Source: Cryobacterium melibiosiphilum
GTDB lineage: Bacteria > Actinomycetota > Actinomycetes > Actinomycetales > Microbacteriaceae
NCBI RefSeq assembly: GCF_003602235.1
Contig: NZ_QZVS01000097.1
Location: 265,802 to 329,801, forward strand
Direction: 5' to 3'
DNA length: 64,000 nucleotides
The notes under the pieces are model-generated. The model was not told where the DNA came from and ran no database searches. It saw only the letters and a list, made by a program, of their open reading frames with translations. Below, in pieces: positions 37,431-46,106 of the stretch. Positions within the stretch are counted from its first letter, which is position 1. The number at the start of each line of letters is the position of its first letter. The position numbers were made by a program, and so were the translations under genes.

Positions 37431-39350
37431 ATGGCACTCAACATCGAGGACTATGCCCTGATCAGCGACTGCCATACGGCCGCCCTCGTCGGGCGCGACG
37501 GCAGCATCGACTGGCTCTGCCTGCCCCGCTACGACTCCGCCTCGATGTTCGGCGCCCTGCTCGGCGACCCGAACCACGGGCGCTGGCAGCTCGCGCCAAC
37601 CTCCGCCCTGACGACGGATGCCGCCGCCCCGCCCGCGGGCACCACCGCCACCCGCGCCTACCGCGGCACCACCTTCATCCTGACCACCGTCTGGACCACC
37701 CCCGCCGGCCGGGTCGAGGTCACCGACTTCATGCCGCACGGCAACGGCCGGGCCGACGTCGTGCGGCGCGTGCGCGGCATCAGCGGAACCGTCGAGATGA
37801 CGCAGGACCTGCGCATCCGCTTCGGATACGCCACGAGCGTTCCGTGGGTGCGCCAGCTCGACCACAGCGAAGGCGCCTCCCCGGGACCCCACGGGCACGG
37901 CCTGATTGCCGTCGCCGGCCCCGACGCGATCGTCGTGCGCGGGCCGAAGATGCACGCCGACGACCACCGGCACCGCTCGACGTTCACGGTGACCGCCAAC
38001 GAGACGGTTGATATCCAGCTCGCCTGGTATCCCTCCCACCAGCCGATCCCGTTCCCGATCGACGTCGACGCGGCCCTGCGCACCACCGCCGCCTGGTGGG
38101 AAGGCTGGGCCCGCACCTGCAGCCACGATGGCCCGCTGCGCGACCAGGTCGTGCGCAGCATGCTCGTGCTGCGCGCCCTGACCCATGAGGAGACCGGCGG
38201 CATCGTCGCCGCGGCGACGACGTCTCTGCCCGAGCAGGCCGGCGGCGTACGCAATTGGGACTACCGCTATGTCTGGCTGCGCGACGCCAGCCTGACCCTC
38301 GAGGTGCTGCTCTCCCACGGCTACGCCGAGGAGGCCGAGGAGTGGCGGGCCTGGCTGCTGCGCGCGATCGCGGGCGACCCGAACGACGTGCAGATCATGT
38401 ACGGGCTCTCCGGCGAGCGCTACCTGCCCGAGCGCTCCCTGACGAGCCTGCCCGGGCACCGTGGCGCCGCGCCCGTGCGGGTCGGCAACGGCGCCGTCGA
38501 CCAGTTTCAGAGCGACGTGATCGGGGAGGTCATGGTCGCCCTGCACTCCGCCCGCGCCGCCGGAGTCACCGAAACGAAGTTCTCCTGGCCGCTGCAGCGC
38601 GCCCTGATGAAATTTCTCGAGGACAACTGGCGCCGCCCCGACCAGGGCATCTGGGAGGTGCGCGGCCCCGCACGCCACTTCACCCATTCCCGGGTCATGG
38701 TCTGGGCGGCCTTCGACCGTGCGGTGCGCGGCATCACCGAGTGCGGCCTGCCCGGCCCGCTGGAGCGCTGGACGGCCCTCCGCGACGAGGTGCGACGCGA
38801 CATCGACGAGAATGGCTTCAACACCGAACTGAACAGCTTCACGCAGTACTACGGCAGCACCGAAGACTCCGGCAGCACCGAGGACCCCGGCAGCACCGAA
38901 GCGGATGCCGCCCTGCTCGTGCTCGCCCAGGTCGGCTTCTGCGCGCCCACCGACCCGCGCATGCTGGGAACCGTCGCCCGCCTCGAGCGGACTCTGCTGC
39001 GGCACGGTCTGCTGCTGCGCTACCGCACCGACTCCGAAACGCAGCCCGACGCGACCGTCGACGGCCTGCCGCCGGGGGAACATCCGTTTCTGGCCTGCTC
39101 GTTCTGGCTCGTCGAGCAGTACGCCCGGTCCGGGCGCGCCGACGACGCCAACGCGCTCATGAGCAGACTGCTCGGGTTCGTCAACGATGTCGGCCTGATC
39201 TCCGAGGAGTACGACGTGCCGGGCGGCCACCAGATGGGCAACACCCCGCAGGCCCTCTCCCACCTCGCGCTGGTGCGGGCAGCGGATGCCATCGCCGCCG
39301 GCGCCGCTCCCCAGATGACGACCTCCACAGATCAGCACCTTTTGTTGTAG
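37431..39350 (+). CDS. Glycoside hydrolase family 15 protein (glucoamylase/trehalase type)
   Basis: A 639-residue cytoplasmic enzyme. The N-terminal beta-sandwich begins IEDYALISDCHTAALVG and GSIDWLCLPRYDS, typical of GH15; the alpha/alpha barrel begins around residue 230 with LPEQAGGVRNWDYRYVWLRD. Bacterial relatives include mycobacterial trehalase, so trehalose or alpha-glucan breakdown is likely; the presence of otsAB in the window fits but does not prove trehalose. The barrel carries an 18-bp repeat insertion (GSTEDS, GSTEDP, GSTEAD, about 38853-38906). The start at ATG 37431 has only a weak upstream GAGG. Confidence 0.9.
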   Translation: MALNIEDYALISDCHTAALVGRDGSIDWLCLPRYDSASMFGALLGDPNHGRWQLAPTSALTTDAAAPPAGTTATRAYRGTTFILTTVWTTPAGRVEVTDFMPHGNGRADVVRRVRGISGTVEMTQDLRIRFGYATSVPWVRQLDHSEGASPGPHGHGLIAVAGPDAIVVRGPKMHADDHRHRSTFTVTANETVDIQLAWYPSHQPIPFPIDVDAALRTTAAWWEGWARTCSHDGPLRDQVVRSMLVLRALTHEETGGIVAAATTSLPEQAGGVRNWDYRYVWLRDASLTLEVLLSHGYAEEAEEWRAWLLRAIAGDPNDVQIMYGLSGERYLPERSLTSLPGHRGAAPVRVGNGAVDQFQSDVIGEVMVALHSARAAGVTETKFSWPLQRALMKFLEDNWRRPDQGIWEVRGPARHFTHSRVMVWAAFDRAVRGITECGLPGPLERWTALRDEVRRDIDENGFNTELNSFTQYYGSTEDSGSTEDPGSTEADAALLVLAQVGFCAPTDPRMLGTVARLERTLLRHGLLLRYRTDSETQPDATVDGLPPGEHPFLACSFWLVEQYARSGRADDANALMSRLLGFVNDVGLISEEYDVPGGHQMGNTPQALSHLALVRAADAIAAGAAPQMTTSTDQHLLL

Positions 39351-39395
39351 GTATTCTTCAGCGGCGGGTGCCGGTCGAATTCTAAGTTGGAAACC

Positions 39396-40073
39396 ATGAC
39401 CGACACCATCCACGCTCGCAGTGACCGCCCCAGCCGCGCCCGCCGCGTGCTGCCTGCCCGCGACCTCGCCCAGATCGCCATCTTCGCCGCTTTGATCGCC
39501 GCGCTCGGTCTGGCCGGCCCCCTCAACATCGGCCCGGTGCCGATCACACTGCAGAGCATGGGCGTGATGCTTGCCGGCGCGATCCTCGGACCGCGCAAGG
39601 GCACGCTCGCGCTGCTGCTGTTCCTCGCCCTGACCGCGGTCGGACTGCCGTTGCTCGCCGGTGGGCGCGGCGGAATCGGCCCCTTCACCGTCAGCCCGGC
39701 CGCCGGCTACCTGTACGGCTGGCTGCTCGGAGCCTTCGTGATCGGCCACCTCACCGCCCGGCTGATGCCCAAATACCCGTTCTGGCCGGCCCTCGGGGCC
39801 ACGATCCTCGGCGGCATCGGCGCCGTCTACCTGCTCGGCATCCCCGTCATGGCCTTCAACCTCGGCCTGCCACTGTGGACCGCGGCCAGCCTCAACGTCG
39901 CCTTCATCCCCGGAGACCTCATCAAGGTCGTCGTCACCGTGCTCGTCGCCGGCCAGGTGCACCGTGCCTACCCGGGACTCATCGCCCGCATCGGCCGCCC
40001 CCGGAACCCCGCCGACGCCGGCAGTACCACCGGCAGCGCCAGCACCACCGGCAGCACAAGCACCACCGCGTGA
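39396..40073 (+). CDS. bioY: Biotin ECF transporter S component
   Basis: Substrate-binding membrane protein for biotin, 225 residues from ATG 39396 (an in-frame TTG lies at 39387). It has six hydrophobic helices with the family features GPLNIGPVPITLQSMGVML (about 40-58) and the central GGRGGIGPFTVSPAAGYLYG. The C-terminus is a disordered Ser/Thr/Gly repeat tail (STTGSASTTGSTSTT). It forms an operon with bioM and bioN; its TGA overlaps the bioM GTG. The 45-base gap after the GH15 gene is too short to reveal a clear biotin regulator site. Confidence 0.95.
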   Translation: MTDTIHARSDRPSRARRVLPARDLAQIAIFAALIAALGLAGPLNIGPVPITLQSMGVMLAGAILGPRKGTLALLLFLALTAVGLPLLAGGRGGIGPFTVSPAAGYLYGWLLGAFVIGHLTARLMPKYPFWPALGATILGGIGAVYLLGIPVMAFNLGLPLWTAASLNVAFIPGDLIKVVVTVLVAGQVHRAYPGLIARIGRPRNPADAGSTTGSASTTGSTSTTA

Positions 40074-40762
40074 GTTCGATCACCTTCGACCGGGTCTCGC
40101 ACCGTTTCGAGGGCGCAGCCGCGTCCGGGTACACGCTGCGGGACATCCGCCTGACCCTCACCGAGAGCCGCATCGGCATCGTCGGTGCCAACGGCTCGGG
40201 CAAGTCCACCCTCGTGCGCATGATCAACGGCCTGGTCACACCGACCGAGGGCAGCGTGACCGTCGACGGCCTCAGCGTGAAAAAGCAGGCCCGCGAGGTG
40301 CGGCGCCGGGTCGGCTTCATCTTCACCAACCCCGACAACCAGATCGTCATGCCCACGGTCGAAGAGGATGTCGCTTTCACCCTGCGCCGCCGCGGCCTGA
40401 GCGCCGCCGAGATCGCCGAACGCACCGCGCGCACGCTCGACAGGTTCGGCCTCACCGCGCTGGCCGACCGCCCCGCGCACCGGCTCTCCGGCGGACAGAA
40501 GCAGCTGCTCGCCCTCGCCGCGGTACTCGTCGCCGAGCCCGCGATCGTGGTCGCCGACGAGCCGACCACCCTGCTCGACGCCCGTAACACCCGTCGCATC
40601 CAGGAACTCCTGCGCACCCTCAGCCAGCAACTCATCGTCGTCACCCACCAGCTCGACCTGCTCGACGACTTCGACCGCGTCATCGTGGTCGAGAACGGCG
40701 AGGTTGTCGCCGACGACCGGCCCGCGATCGCCCTCGGCGCCTACCGCGCGCTGCTGTCGTGA
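40070..40762 (+). CDS. bioM: Biotin ECF transporter ATPase
   Basis: A 230-residue ABC ATPase that powers uptake by BioY. Walker A GANGSGKST, the Q-loop in NPDNQIV, the signature LSGGQKQLLALA, Walker B IVVADEPT and the switch His in VVTHQLD are all present. Translation begins at GTG 40070, overlapping the bioY stop (GTGA). A 17-bp tandem duplication follows the stop codon before bioN. Confidence 0.95.
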   Translation: MSSITFDRVSHRFEGAAASGYTLRDIRLTLTESRIGIVGANGSGKSTLVRMINGLVTPTEGSVTVDGLSVKKQAREVRRRVGFIFTNPDNQIVMPTVEEDVAFTLRRRGLSAAEIAERTARTLDRFGLTALADRPAHRLSGGQKQLLALAAVLVAEPAIVVADEPTTLLDARNTRRIQELLRTLSQQLIVVTHQLDLLDDFDRVIVVENGEVVADDRPAIALGAYRALLS

Positions 40763-40788
40763 CAACCCTGCTGTCGTGACAACCCTGC
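40755..40788 (+). repeat. 17-bp tandem duplication at the bioM-bioN junction
   Basis: CTGTCGTGACAACCCTG occurs twice in tandem, followed by a third partial copy (CTCTCGTGA) containing the bioN start codon. The unit includes the bioM stop; without the duplication bioM and bioN would lie closer, as in a typical overlapping operon. Confidence 0.85.
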
Positions 40789-40792
40789 TCTC

Positions 40793-41386
40793 GTGATCGG
40801 CCTCTACAGCCCGGGAACCTCCCTGATCCACCGGGCCCCCACCCTGCTGAAACTGCTGCTGCTCTCCCTCGGCGTCGGAGTCGTCGCCCTGTTCGGCGAT
40901 CCCCGCCAGCTCGGCGTCGCATTGATCGTGGTCGTCGCCCTGTTCATCATCGCCGGGGTACCGCTGAAGGCATCCGTTCGCCAGATCGCCCCGATTTTAT
41001 GGATGCTGCTGCTCGCGGTCCCCGTTCAGGCCCTGCTCGCCGGGTGGCTGGTCGCCGGGTTGATGGCCGGGCGGCTGCTGATCGCCGTCGCCCTCGCCGC
41101 CCTGTTCACCCTCACGACCACGGTCACGGCGGTGCTCGAGGCCTTCGACCAGCTGCTGCGACCGTTTTCGCGCTGGATCGACGCCGAGCGGGTGGGTCTG
41201 CTGGTGGCGCTGACCATCCGCTGCATTCCGCTCGTCACCGAGATCGTGAGCGAGGTTCTCGAAGCCCGCACAGCCCGCGGCACCCGCGGCACCCTGCGGG
41301 CCCTCGCCGTTCCGGTGATCGTGCGCTCCCTGTATGCCGCGGATGCCCTCGGCGAGGCCCTCGCGGCCCGGGGCGTCGACGACTGA
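40793..41386 (+). CDS. bioN: Biotin ECF transporter transmembrane (T) component
   Basis: A 197-residue membrane protein (EcfT family) that couples the ATPase to BioY. It has four or five helices and two Ala-Arg-Gly motifs (TARGTRG and AARGVDD) in the cytoplasmic coupling helices. The GTG at 40793 lies inside the partial third copy of the 17-bp repeat, and no clear ribosome site is visible. Confidence 0.93.
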   Translation: MIGLYSPGTSLIHRAPTLLKLLLLSLGVGVVALFGDPRQLGVALIVVVALFIIAGVPLKASVRQIAPILWMLLLAVPVQALLAGWLVAGLMAGRLLIAVALAALFTLTTTVTAVLEAFDQLLRPFSRWIDAERVGLLVALTIRCIPLVTEIVSEVLEARTARGTRGTLRALAVPVIVRSLYAADALGEALAARGVDD

Positions 41387-41482
41387 CCCACCCCAGCCAC
41401 CGCCCCAGGCACCCTCAGCCCACTCATAGCCAGAACGTGACAGGGTAGTGGAGCCTCACCCGCCCTCTGCAGAGAGAATGTC

Positions 41483-42496
41483 GTGCCCAAACTTGCCCTA
41501 AAGATTTCCGCCATCGCCACCATCCTCGGGGTGGCTCTCGTTCTCACCGGCTGCACCAGCGACACCGAGAGCACCGACACCACGACGAACGCGGCCGCGA
41601 ACGCGTCGACCGAGGAGTGCACCGAGAGCGGCTCCGCCTCGGACTCCATCGACGTCACCGGTGACTTTGGCGCCGAACCGGTCGTCAGCTTCGAATCCCC
41701 GCTGACCGCGACCGACACCGAGCGCACGGTCACCATTGCCGGCACCGGCACCGAAGAGGCGTCGACCCACCGGCTCGTCGAGGTCTCCCTCATCGGTTTC
41801 AGCGCCACCACGGGCGAACCCATCATCACCAGCGGCTGGGACGACACCGCCACCTCGGCCTACATCAACGTCGACGAGACGCAGGAGCTCGAGGGCCTCG
41901 CCCGCGCCGTCAACTGCGCCGTCGTCGGCGACCGCGTGACCGTGGTCATCCCCCCGGCCGATGCCTTCGGCACGGCCGGCCAGACCGACCTCGGCATCAC
42001 CGCCGACGACTCCATGGTCTTCGTGATGGACGTCAAGAGCATCGTGCCCCAGACGGCGACCGGAACCGACGAGGCCGCCGTTGACGGCCTCCCCACCGTG
42101 GAACTGGCCGAAGATGGCGCACCGAGCATCACGATCCCCGACGCCGAGGCACCGACCGACCTGAAGATCGAGACCCTCAAGACCGGTGACGGCGCCGTCG
42201 TCGCCTCGGGCGATACGGTCGCCCTCGAGTACACCGGCGTGCTCTGGAAGAACGGCGAAGAGTTCGACTCGTCCTGGGCTAACGCCGGGCTCGTGCAGTT
42301 CCCGACCACCGGCGTGGTCGAGGGCTTCGGCGCGGCCATGGTCGGCCAGACCGTCGGCTCGCAGGTGCTCGCCGTCATTCCCCCCGACCAGGGTTACGGC
42401 GAAGCGGGTTCCGGCGACCTGATTAGCGCCACCGACACGCTCGTCTTCGTGCTCGATATCGTGGCTGTCACGTACCCTGCCGCCACCACGGAATAA
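41483..42496 (+). CDS. Lipoprotein FKBP-type peptidyl-prolyl isomerase
   Basis: A 337-residue exported protein. The signal peptide ends in the lipobox LVLTGC, so it is anchored to the outer face of the membrane. A Thr/Ser/Ala linker is followed by two FKBP-like halves: a first degenerate one (about 70-190, with VTVVIPPADAFG) and a typical one (about 215-330, with DTVALEYTGVLWKNGEEFDSS, VEGFGAAMVGQTVGS and IPPDQGYGEAGSG). It would help fold secreted proteins. The start is GTG 41483 after AGAGAG. Confidence 0.92.
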   Translation: MPKLALKISAIATILGVALVLTGCTSDTESTDTTTNAAANASTEECTESGSASDSIDVTGDFGAEPVVSFESPLTATDTERTVTIAGTGTEEASTHRLVEVSLIGFSATTGEPIITSGWDDTATSAYINVDETQELEGLARAVNCAVVGDRVTVVIPPADAFGTAGQTDLGITADDSMVFVMDVKSIVPQTATGTDEAAVDGLPTVELAEDGAPSITIPDAEAPTDLKIETLKTGDGAVVASGDTVALEYTGVLWKNGEEFDSSWANAGLVQFPTTGVVEGFGAAMVGQTVGSQVLAVIPPDQGYGEAGSGDLISATDTLVFVLDIVAVTYPAATTE

Positions 42497-42711
42497 CAGC
42501 CGGCGAAGAGCCACACGACCCGGCGCGTGAGCGCCACTCCGGGCCGCCCGCCGTGACAGGCGGCCCGGAACGTGACAGGGTGGAGAGACGAGCGCGACCC
42601 ATTCGGGTGCCGCGCCAGTCACTCTGTAATACCCTGAAACACTCTGAAAGAGGCAACCCCCTGAGCTCCAACGTCACGACGACCCCGACCCCGACCACAC
42701 GGACTGAGACC

Positions 42712-43086
42712 ATGAACGCAATCCCGGCCACCCCCAAGCCCGAGACGATCGACGAGTATATCGCCGCCATCGCCGAGCCGCTCGGTTCCATCGCCGCAAC
42801 GCTGCGCGCGAAGTTCGATGAGGGACTGCCGGGAACGACCGCGCAACTGTGGCATGGACATCCGGTCTGGCTGGCTGACGGAGTTCCCGTCGCGGGGTTC
42901 AAGGCGTACGCCAACTTCGTCACCCTGCTGCTCTGGCGCGGCCAGCGCATCGAGGATGCCTCGGGCAAGCTCGATGCGAGCGGCGGGGCCGAAATGGGTT
43001 CGGTCAAACTGCGCGTCGCCGACGACGTCGACGCGGCCCTGTTCGATGACTGGCTGCGCCAGTTGCGCGAGCTCAACGCGTCCTAG
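42712..43086 (+). CDS. DUF1801 domain protein
   Basis: A 124-residue soluble protein. TIDEYIAAIAEPL, TAQLWHGHPVW and FKAYANFVTLLLWRGQ follow the DUF1801 (YdhG-like) pattern. Function unknown. The frame is open further upstream to 42553, but ATG 42712 gives the normal family length. Confidence 0.8.
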   Translation: MNAIPATPKPETIDEYIAAIAEPLGSIAATLRAKFDEGLPGTTAQLWHGHPVWLADGVPVAGFKAYANFVTLLLWRGQRIEDASGKLDASGGAEMGSVKLRVADDVDAALFDDWLRQLRELNAS

Positions 43087-43143
43087 CGGCTCGCGCTCAC
43101 TCGGGCAATACTGTCCTCTTGACGAGTTCCCGAGAGGATCATC

Positions 43144-43578
43144 ATGGACCGCATGATTGACGAGGACCTGCGGCAGAGCGCCGCTGCAACCGCCCCGATC
43201 ACGGACTGGCGCATCGAGGTCGTCTCGATCCCGGTCACCGACGTCGACCGGGCCAAGGCCTTCTACGTCGACCAGGTCGGCTTTACCGCCGACCACGACC
43301 ACCAGGTGAACGAGAACCTGCGTTTCGTGCAGCTGACCCCGCCCGGTTCGGCCTGCTCCATCGTCATCGGCACCGGCCTGACGACCATGACCCCCGGCTC
43401 GCAGCGGGACCTCATGGTCGTCATCCCGAACGCCGACGACGCGCGCGCCCACCTGCTCGCCCGCGGCGTCGAGGCGAGCGAGGTCGACGAGCAGGAATGG
43501 GGCCGTTTCGTCTACTTCGCCGATCCTGACGGCAATACCTGGGCCTTGCAGGAACTGCCGAACTACGCGCAGTCGTAG
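43144..43578 (+). CDS. VOC (glyoxalase/bleomycin-resistance fold) protein
   Basis: A 144-residue protein with the two beta-alpha-beta modules of the vicinal oxygen chelate fold: VVSIPVTDVDRAKAFYVDQVG starts the first and FVYFADPDGNTWALQE ends the second. It has a GAGAGG before the ATG. Members act as lyases, dioxygenases or antibiotic binders; the ligand is not predictable. Confidence 0.88.
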   Translation: MDRMIDEDLRQSAAATAPITDWRIEVVSIPVTDVDRAKAFYVDQVGFTADHDHQVNENLRFVQLTPPGSACSIVIGTGLTTMTPGSQRDLMVVIPNADDARAHLLARGVEASEVDEQEWGRFVYFADPDGNTWALQELPNYAQS

Positions 43579-43617
43579 ACCTGCGCGTTGGCCCACGAGT
43601 AGGCGTAGGATTCGGCG

Positions 43618-44076
43618 ATGGCAACATGGCAGCAGGTAGAAGCGGATGCCCCGGCGTTCGCCGCCCGGGTGCAGGAACGTTTCGACGCGGGCACCAACAA
43701 AACCATTGCGACGCTGCGCAAAGACGGCGGGCCGCGTATCAGCGGCACCGAGCTCCTCTTCAGCGACGGGCGCATCACCCTCGGCATGATGCCGCACTCC
43801 CATAAACTGCACGACGTTTTGCGGGACCCACGCGTCGCCATCCACTGCCCCACGCTGGAGCCGCCGGCCGGTGAGCCCTCGGCGTGGGAAGGCGACGCCA
43901 AAATCGCCGGACGGCTCGTTGCGATTGCGGCCCTACCGGACGAACCGCCCGGGGCGTCGAGCTTCACCGTCGACCTCGACGAGGTCGCGCTCACCTACGT
44001 CGACGCGAGCAACACGCACCTCGTGATCGAGTCGTGGCACGACGGGCGCGGCTGGAGCAAGGTCGTGCGCGAGTAA
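43618..44076 (+). CDS. Pyridoxamine 5'-phosphate oxidase-family protein
   Basis: A 152-residue split-barrel flavin-binding protein; TIATLRKDGGPRISGTELLF (about 29-48) and the later LGMMPHSHKLHDVLRDPRVA match the family of small PPOX/F420-type proteins. It probably binds FMN or F420 and reduces an unknown substrate. The strong terminator at 44096-44127 follows. Confidence 0.87.
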   Translation: MATWQQVEADAPAFAARVQERFDAGTNKTIATLRKDGGPRISGTELLFSDGRITLGMMPHSHKLHDVLRDPRVAIHCPTLEPPAGEPSAWEGDAKIAGRLVAIAALPDEPPGASSFTVDLDEVALTYVDASNTHLVIESWHDGRGWSKVVRE

Positions 44077-44095
44077 CCGCGCCCGAGCACGCACG

Positions 44096-44127
44096 AAAAG
44101 GCCCGCGTCACTCGACGCGGGCCTTTT
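44096..44127. terminator. Bidirectional intrinsic terminator
   Basis: AAAAGGCCCGCGTC pairs perfectly with GACGCGGGCCTTTT over 14 bp around a 4-base loop. It has A- and T-runs on the outer ends and lies exactly between the convergent PPOX-family and proX genes, so it can stop transcription from both directions. Confidence 0.93.
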
Positions 44128-44147
44128 GATTGAGCTACGAACGGTGA

Positions 44148-45044
44148 CTAGCTGGTGAGGCCGTCCACGTACTCCTGGTTGTCTTCGATCCACTGCGCGA
44201 CGATGGGGGCATAGTCCGAACCGTCGTAGTCGACGAACATGGCTTCCTCGAGCGTGTACAGCAGCTCGAGGTCCATCTCGAAGCCTTCGATCCAGCCGCT
44301 GGCTTCCGGGAAGTTCTCGGAGAAGTCGGCGCTGCCGAAGGAGTGCAGGCTCTCGACGGACTCGAGGGTGCCTTCGGGGTCTTCGAGGTTCTTGATCGGG
44401 AACGAACCGTATGCCCAGTGCGGCTCCCAGAGGGTCACGACGACGTTCTCGCCGGCGTCCGTGGCTGCCTTGAGCTCGGTCAGCATGGCCGCGGTCGACG
44501 AGGTCGTGAACTCCATGCCCTCGAGGCCGTAGCTCGGAATGACGCGGTCTTCGGTCGCGGCGGTCAGGCCGGCCCCGGCCTCGATGCCCACGATCTGGTT
44601 GTTGAACAGGTCCGCGTTCTCGGCGAGTTCGGCGAGCGAGTCGATGGGAGCATCCTCGTTCACGGCGATGGTCAGCTTGGATTCGTTGTTCCAGGCGCCG
44701 AGGTCGGTGATCTCGTCGCCGTAGGTTTCGAGGTACTCGCCGTGGGTGTCGGGCAGCCAGATGTCCATGGTGAGGTCATAGTCGCTCGAGGAGAGGCCTT
44801 CGTAGACGGCGGCGACGTCGGCGTACTCGAGCTCGACGTTGTAGCCCTTCTCGTCGAGAATGGCCTTCCACAGTTCGGAGACGGCGATACCCTCGTCCCA
44901 ACCGTTGAAGACAGCGAGGCTCATGTCCTGCTGGTCGCCGTTGGACGCGGTCTCCACTTCGGCTTCCGCCGATGACGAGCAGCCCGCGAGGGCGAGGAGC
45001 GAGACCGCGCCAAGCGCGATGAGGGGTGTTGAACGAATTTTCAT
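44148..45044 (-). CDS. proX: Glycine betaine/proline ABC transporter substrate-binding lipoprotein
   Basis: A 298-residue exported protein with a signal peptide ending LLALAGC, so lipid-anchored. The OpuAC-type binding domain has AVFNGWDEGIAVSELWKAIL at the start, MDIWLPDTHGEY, and VVTLWEPHWAYG with Trp residues of the kind that cage quaternary amines. It is the last gene of proV-proW-proX and follows proW after 150 bases containing a small hairpin. The frame runs further upstream, but ATG 45044 with AAAGGT is the natural start. Confidence 0.93.
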   Translation of the reverse strand: MKIRSTPLIALGAVSLLALAGCSSSAEAEVETASNGDQQDMSLAVFNGWDEGIAVSELWKAILDEKGYNVELEYADVAAVYEGLSSSDYDLTMDIWLPDTHGEYLETYGDEITDLGAWNNESKLTIAVNEDAPIDSLAELAENADLFNNQIVGIEAGAGLTAATEDRVIPSYGLEGMEFTTSSTAAMLTELKAATDAGENVVVTLWEPHWAYGSFPIKNLEDPEGTLESVESLHSFGSADFSENFPEASGWIEGFEMDLELLYTLEEAMFVDYDGSDYAPIVAQWIEDNQEYVDGLTS

Positions 45045-45135
45045 GTGTCTACCTTTCGTGCCACCCGCTGCGGGTGACTGGGGATTGACTCTTGGTGCGT
45101 ACGCCGGTTCGCAGGGAGCCGGCGCACAGGGGAAA

Positions 45136-45152
45136 CGGATGCGGGGCATCCG
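45136..45152. other. CGGATGC-GGG-GCATCCG hairpin
   Basis: Perfect 7-bp arms around a 3-base loop in the proW-proX gap. It may limit read-through or protect RNA, allowing different levels of ProX and ProVW. It is another intergenic inverted pair of the over-represented word. Confidence 0.55.
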
Positions 45153-45194
45153 TCAGTATGGGAGAGGCTCGATATCGCGCTCGAGACCAGGGCT

Positions 45195-46106
45195 CTAGAC
45201 CAGGGCGGGTGCGGGTGCCGACACGGATGCCGCAGGCAGGCCCGGAGCCTTGCGCCGGGCGAGCATGCGCCCGAGCGGGGTGTCCCCCGTGCCGAGCGCG
45301 GCCGTAATGCGGTCGAGGTAGATCGCGAGGATCACCACGGCGAAACCGGCTTCGAACCCAAGGGCGACATCGAGGCGCGACAGGCTGGCCACGATCTCGC
45401 CGCCGAGCGCGCCCGCGCCGACCATACCGGCGATGACGACCATCGAAAGCGACAGCATGATGACCTGGTTGATGCCGGCCATGATCGTGGGCGTCGCCAG
45501 CGGCAACTGGATCTGACGCAGGATGCGCCACGGGCTCGCGCCGAAGGCCTGGCCGGCCTCGACGACCTCCTTGTCGACGCCGCGGATGCCGAGTTCGGTC
45601 AGCCGCACCCCGGGGGCCATGGCGAAGATGATGGTCGCCACGATGCCGGGAACCTCGCCGACCCGAAACAGGATCAGTGCCGGAACCAGATAGACGAAGG
45701 CCGGCATGGTCTGCAGAAAGTCGAGGATCGGCCGGATGATGCTCGACGCGGCGGAGGACTTGGCCGCGAGGACACCGAGCGGGATGCTGATGGCGATGGC
45801 GATGATACTTGCCACGAGAACGAGAGCGAGTGTGGCCATCGCGTTCTCCCACTGGTTGACGCCGAGGATGAGCCCGAGGCCGATCACGGTTCCGACCGCG
45901 AACTTCCAGCCGCGGGTCGCGAGCCCCAGGGCCGCCGCGAGCGCGATGATCACGTAGAACGGCGGGGCAACGAGCAGAAAGTTGACGCCCCCGAAGGCGC
46001 CGTCGACGATCACCTTGATGAAGTCGAAGACGAACCCGAAGGTGACCGTGATCCAGTCGATGAAGCTCGCGATCCACGTGCCGAGGGGAATTCTGAAGTC
46101 GTTCAC
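45195..46106 (-). CDS. proW: Glycine betaine/proline ABC transporter permease
   Basis: A 303-residue membrane protein with six or seven helices and the binding-protein-dependent permease domain; the EAGQAFGASPWRILRQIQLPLA loop that contacts the ATPase is clear. It overlaps the proV stop by four bases (ATGA at 46103-46106). It works with ProV and ProX to import compatible solutes during osmotic stress. The C-terminal tail is Ala/Pro-rich. Confidence 0.94.
   Translation of the reverse strand: MNDFRIPLGTWIASFIDWITVTFGFVFDFIKVIVDGAFGGVNFLLVAPPFYVIIALAAALGLATRGWKFAVGTVIGLGLILGVNQWENAMATLALVLVASIIAIAISIPLGVLAAKSSAASSIIRPILDFLQTMPAFVYLVPALILFRVGEVPGIVATIIFAMAPGVRLTELGIRGVDKEVVEAGQAFGASPWRILRQIQLPLATPTIMAGINQVIMLSLSMVVIAGMVGAGALGGEIVASLSRLDVALGFEAGFAVVILAIYLDRITAALGTGDTPLGRMLARRKAPGLPAASVSAPAPALV

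Noticed and set aside
44096..44127. The GC-rich hairpin as a possible member of the interspersed repeat families
   Set aside because: It has perfect arms with A/T runs and a convergent-gene position, so it is an ordinary bidirectional terminator.
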